From Cristatella mucedo (Eukaryota; Bryozoa; Phylactolaemata; Cristatellidae), in assembly GCA_009760855.2 (NCBI GenBank), contig WPIO01000065.1, positions 262,001 through 326,000 on the forward strand: DNA of 64,000 bases. Direction: 5' to 3'. Made by a program: the position numbers and the translations under genes. Of this stretch, positions 61,511 through 64,000 are shown piece after piece. Below the pieces are notes generated by a model that was not told the origin of the DNA, made no database searches, and saw only the letters and a program-made list of their open reading frames with translations. How positions within the stretch are numbered: the first letter of the stretch is position 1; each line of letters begins with the position of its first letter.

Positions 61511-63050
61511 ATAATAATAATAATAATAACGATTCACTTGATAAAGCACCCTCAGAGAGCTTAATCTCTTTCTAGGCGCTTTACATTTGCTGCAAAGTAA
61601 ACTGCAATTAAATGATAAGTAAAATCATGCTTGAAAAACAAAAAAATCAATAATATGGTTAGGGGTGACATGCACAGGGTCAGCATGCAAATGTGGTTGG
61701 TGGCAGCATGCACAGTGTCAGCACGCATAAACACATCAAAGACGAATCACAGGGACCCACTATATGCTGTCCTAAATAGGTGTTTTTAAGTTCCTTTTAA
61801 ATGTGGTCAGGTCAGGCGATGTTCTGACGCAGGTCGGGAGGGAGTTCCAGGCTTTGGGAGCATACGAACTAAATGCACGGTCTCCAAAGGATTTAAGGTT
61901 TGTACGAGGTATTTCCAGACTGTTGGATTCCGAAAAGCGGGTGGTACGATGCTTGGCCTGATGGGGGAGTATGTCGGAGAGATAGGCTGGAGCCATAGAA
62001 TGAAGGGACCTAAAAGTGAGCGACAAAACCTTGAAGTCAATCCGTTGCTTGACTGGTAGCCAGTGCAGGTCGGCGAGAAGTGGAGTAATGTGGCAACTGA
62101 GACGCTCACGACAGACGAGCCTAGCTGCCGAGTTTTGCACCGGCTGCAATCGCCTGATCGCACATGCTGGTAGGCCAGTAAGCAGTGAGTTGCAGAAGTC
62201 GAGACGGGATGTCACGAATGCATGGACCCACTTAGATGTGGTATCCTTATCTAAACAAGCCCGAATTTTAGCAATGTTGTGAAGCAGAAAATAGGCAGAT
62301 TTGACTGTGGAGCTGATATGGTCGTCTAACGAGAGGTTGCTTTGGAATATGACATCTAGATTTCGAGCTGATTCGACAGGAGATATGCTGGCCGAGTCAA
62401 ATTTTGAGCGTCAGCCTTTCAAATTTGTGAATCACACCGGGTTTGGCCATAACTAGTATGTAGTTTTATCATCGTTTAGTTTTAGAAAATTTGCTGCCAT
62501 CCATGTGTGGATGTCATCAATGCATGCAGCTAGTGAGTTGAGAGAATTTGAGGTGCTCGAAGGCTGGGAGGGATCAAAGCAAAGGTACAACTGAGTGCCA
62601 TCCGCATAGAAGTGAAAGCCTAGATTGTGCTTGGCAATCACACCAGCAAGAGGCAGAGTATAAACCATGAAAAGAACCGGATCTAGCACGGAGCCCTGAG
62701 GTACTCCATATTTCAGAGGTACTTCAGATAATCTATGTCCATTCACGTCAATACTCTGGAGTCTCCCACTGAGATAGGACCTGAACCACTGCAGAGCAGT
62801 GCCAGTGATGCCCAGGCGAGATGAAAGGGGCTCTAGAAGAAATTTTTGATCGATTGTATCAAAAGCTGCCGAAAGATCGAGCAAAACAAGCAGAGACACT
62901 CTACCCATGCCTACATTCCTAAGTAGGTCGTTGTATACCCTAAGCAATGCTGACTCTGTGGAGTGATTAGCTCTAAAGCCAGACTGGAACTTACTAGCAA
63001 GGTGTGATCTCCATTGCACAAAAGTGGCTACTTCTAATAATAATAAAATT
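61511..63050 (-). mobile_element. LINE-A: longest copy, 5'-truncated
   Basis: On the minus strand it carries RT, a carboxy-terminal domain, a 3' UTR (about 61525-61790) and an (AAT)n end (61511-61530). It supplies the reference for the other LINE-A fragments. The structure and the RAFSSYAPKAWNSLP-type ending place it near the L2/CR1 group; the clade call is inference. Confidence 0.9.
61772..62215 (-). pseudogene. LINE-A carboxy-terminal domain ORF
   Basis: This 147-codon frame has the CR1/L2 carboxy-terminal pattern RRLQPVQNSAARLVCRERLS, LHWLPVKQRIDFKVLSLTFR and APAYLSDILP, ending GDRAFSSYAPKAWNSLP. A frameshift or stop separates it from the RT frame at 62453-63124. Confidence 0.88.
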
Positions 63051-63124
63051 ATCTTTACTAAGGAAGTCTTGTCACGGAGTGTCAGCTGCAGCAGCATGTC
63101 AACATCATTTCTGCATCTTTTCAT
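62453..63124 (-). pseudogene. LINE-A reverse transcriptase ORF
   Basis: FQSGFRANHSTESALLRV, LLVLLDLSAAFDTIDQKFLL, WFRSYLSGRLQS and YGVPQGSVLDPVLF are RT motifs in order. The catalytic box reads FYADGTQLYL, so the second Asp of Y-A-D-D is Gly and the copy should be inactive. LINE homology ends near 63035, where a short AAT run begins. Residues before that in the frame are unrelated. Confidence 0.9.
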
Positions 63125-64000
63125 TCGGATTTGGCATTCAACAATATTTATTCATCAGTTAAGCAAAGCCTAGAGAAAATGGTAGGCAGAACCATGCAAA
63201 CGTTCATTTAGTTAGGATGTACTGCTTCAAATTCAACAATGCAAGACTTGATATTAATAAAATTTTGGTAGTATGACTATTGAATGGTAATTAAGGCCAA
63301 GTAATCTACAGTGTCATGTAGCAGTCTGCCCTAATGAAGGGAAGTACAACTAACTGCCATCTAACTTACTTACTGCCATTGGGCAACTTACTAACACCTG
63401 TCCAAGTCATGCAATGAAGTGAAATATAAAATCATATTTGAAAATTGCTTATTTTCTCTACTAGACCTGGTATTGCATTGCAAACCACTGTTTGCCAAGA
63501 CATGAGAATTTCATTGTTGCTTTTCTGTTTTTTTTTCTGTTTTCTGTCTGTGGTGGCATTTGATAACATTTGCTCAAGAGACCGGCTGTAACCGCAGAAC
63601 AGTAACGGAGCTCAATGACACCTACACCATGCACTACACGAGTTCCCAGCACAATGAATAAGACTTAACAAATCGGTAGAGCACCGAGCACAAATGGCAG
63701 GACCAGGTGCTGTATCCACTCTCCGTGGAATTACCATGAATGAGCTAGAGCCATTGGTCCATATGGGATGGGAAGACTGCCCATTGAGTGGACAAAGCCT
63801 CTAAACTTCCATGGAGTGTTAAGGCTTCCCCACTAACCTTGGCCAGCGATATCTCTGATGTGTGACCAAACCTGCTACATTGGTGAGTCAATTCCATACG
63901 AGACACGACACAGCACATGAGCAGCAGCTGCTGGTTGGGCAACGGCCTTTAAAAACCGGCTGCCGCGACCCATTTCTAGTGGAGATAGGCAAGCAGAACT
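63125..64000. other. Unassigned right end
   Basis: No exon or repeat recognised. A small poly-T-rich patch occurs near 63520-63545. It is presumably intron of the JIP3/4-like gene if the gene's RH1 exons lie further right. Confidence 0.4.

Noticed and set aside
63745-63942. Minus-strand frame near the right edge considered as the RH1 exon of JIP3/4
   Set aside because: It contains none of the RH1 residues expected from the family.

Overview
This is invertebrate-style metazoan nuclear DNA. Coding sequence is split into many short exons with GT-AG borders, and one intron appears to be GC-AG. Introns and intergenic DNA are crowded with decayed LTR and non-LTR retrotransposons, tRNA-derived SINEs and long GA, CA and TA microsatellites. 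There is no operon structure and no phage or CRISPR content. The species cannot be named from the window. The one conserved gene is clearly orthologous to, but well diverged from, its vertebrate counterparts.

Layout. (1) 1-2.2 kb, minus strand: the first two coding exons of an unrecognised gene whose CpG-rich 5' region lies at about 2.2-3.9 kb. Each exon carries a Pro-x-Trp-x-x-x-Leu-(Ile/Leu)-x-Lys motif. (2) 5.5-10.3 kb: a decayed Ty3/gypsy element (Gypsy-1), itself broken by a non-LTR insertion with a 7-bp target duplication. (3) 10.3-12.35 kb: decayed, unidentified sequence. (4) 12.46-16.80 kb: a second decayed Ty3/gypsy element (Gypsy-2), inserted into a SINE with a perfect 5-bp target duplication. 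(5) 19.66-60.28 kb, minus strand: one gene over 40 kb long encoding a JIP3/JIP4 (MAPK8IP3/SPAG9, Sunday driver/UNC-16) scaffold. About 25 exons were located by reading splice borders and matching phases. The amino-terminal RH1 exons lie beyond the right edge or were not found. (6) 60.3-64 kb: presumably intron of the same gene, mostly a large LINE copy.

The repeats form a coherent set. LINE-A is L2/CR1-like with an (AAT)n tail. LINE-B is CR1/L2-like with a (TTACA)n tail. SINE-1 has a tRNA-like head and a 3' tail shared with LINE-A, suggesting it was mobilised by LINE-A. SINE-2 has a different tRNA-like head with an 11-bp perfect hairpin. Single remnants of an R2-like LINE and a Tc1/mariner transposase are also present. 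Several nested insertions give relative ages.

The JIP3/4 protein is expected to link kinesin-1 and dynein to vesicles and lysosomes. The window encodes its first coiled coil, a linker, leucine zipper II, the RH2 domain and the carboxy-terminal beta-propeller. A vertebrate-type JNK docking motif was not found in the exons located.
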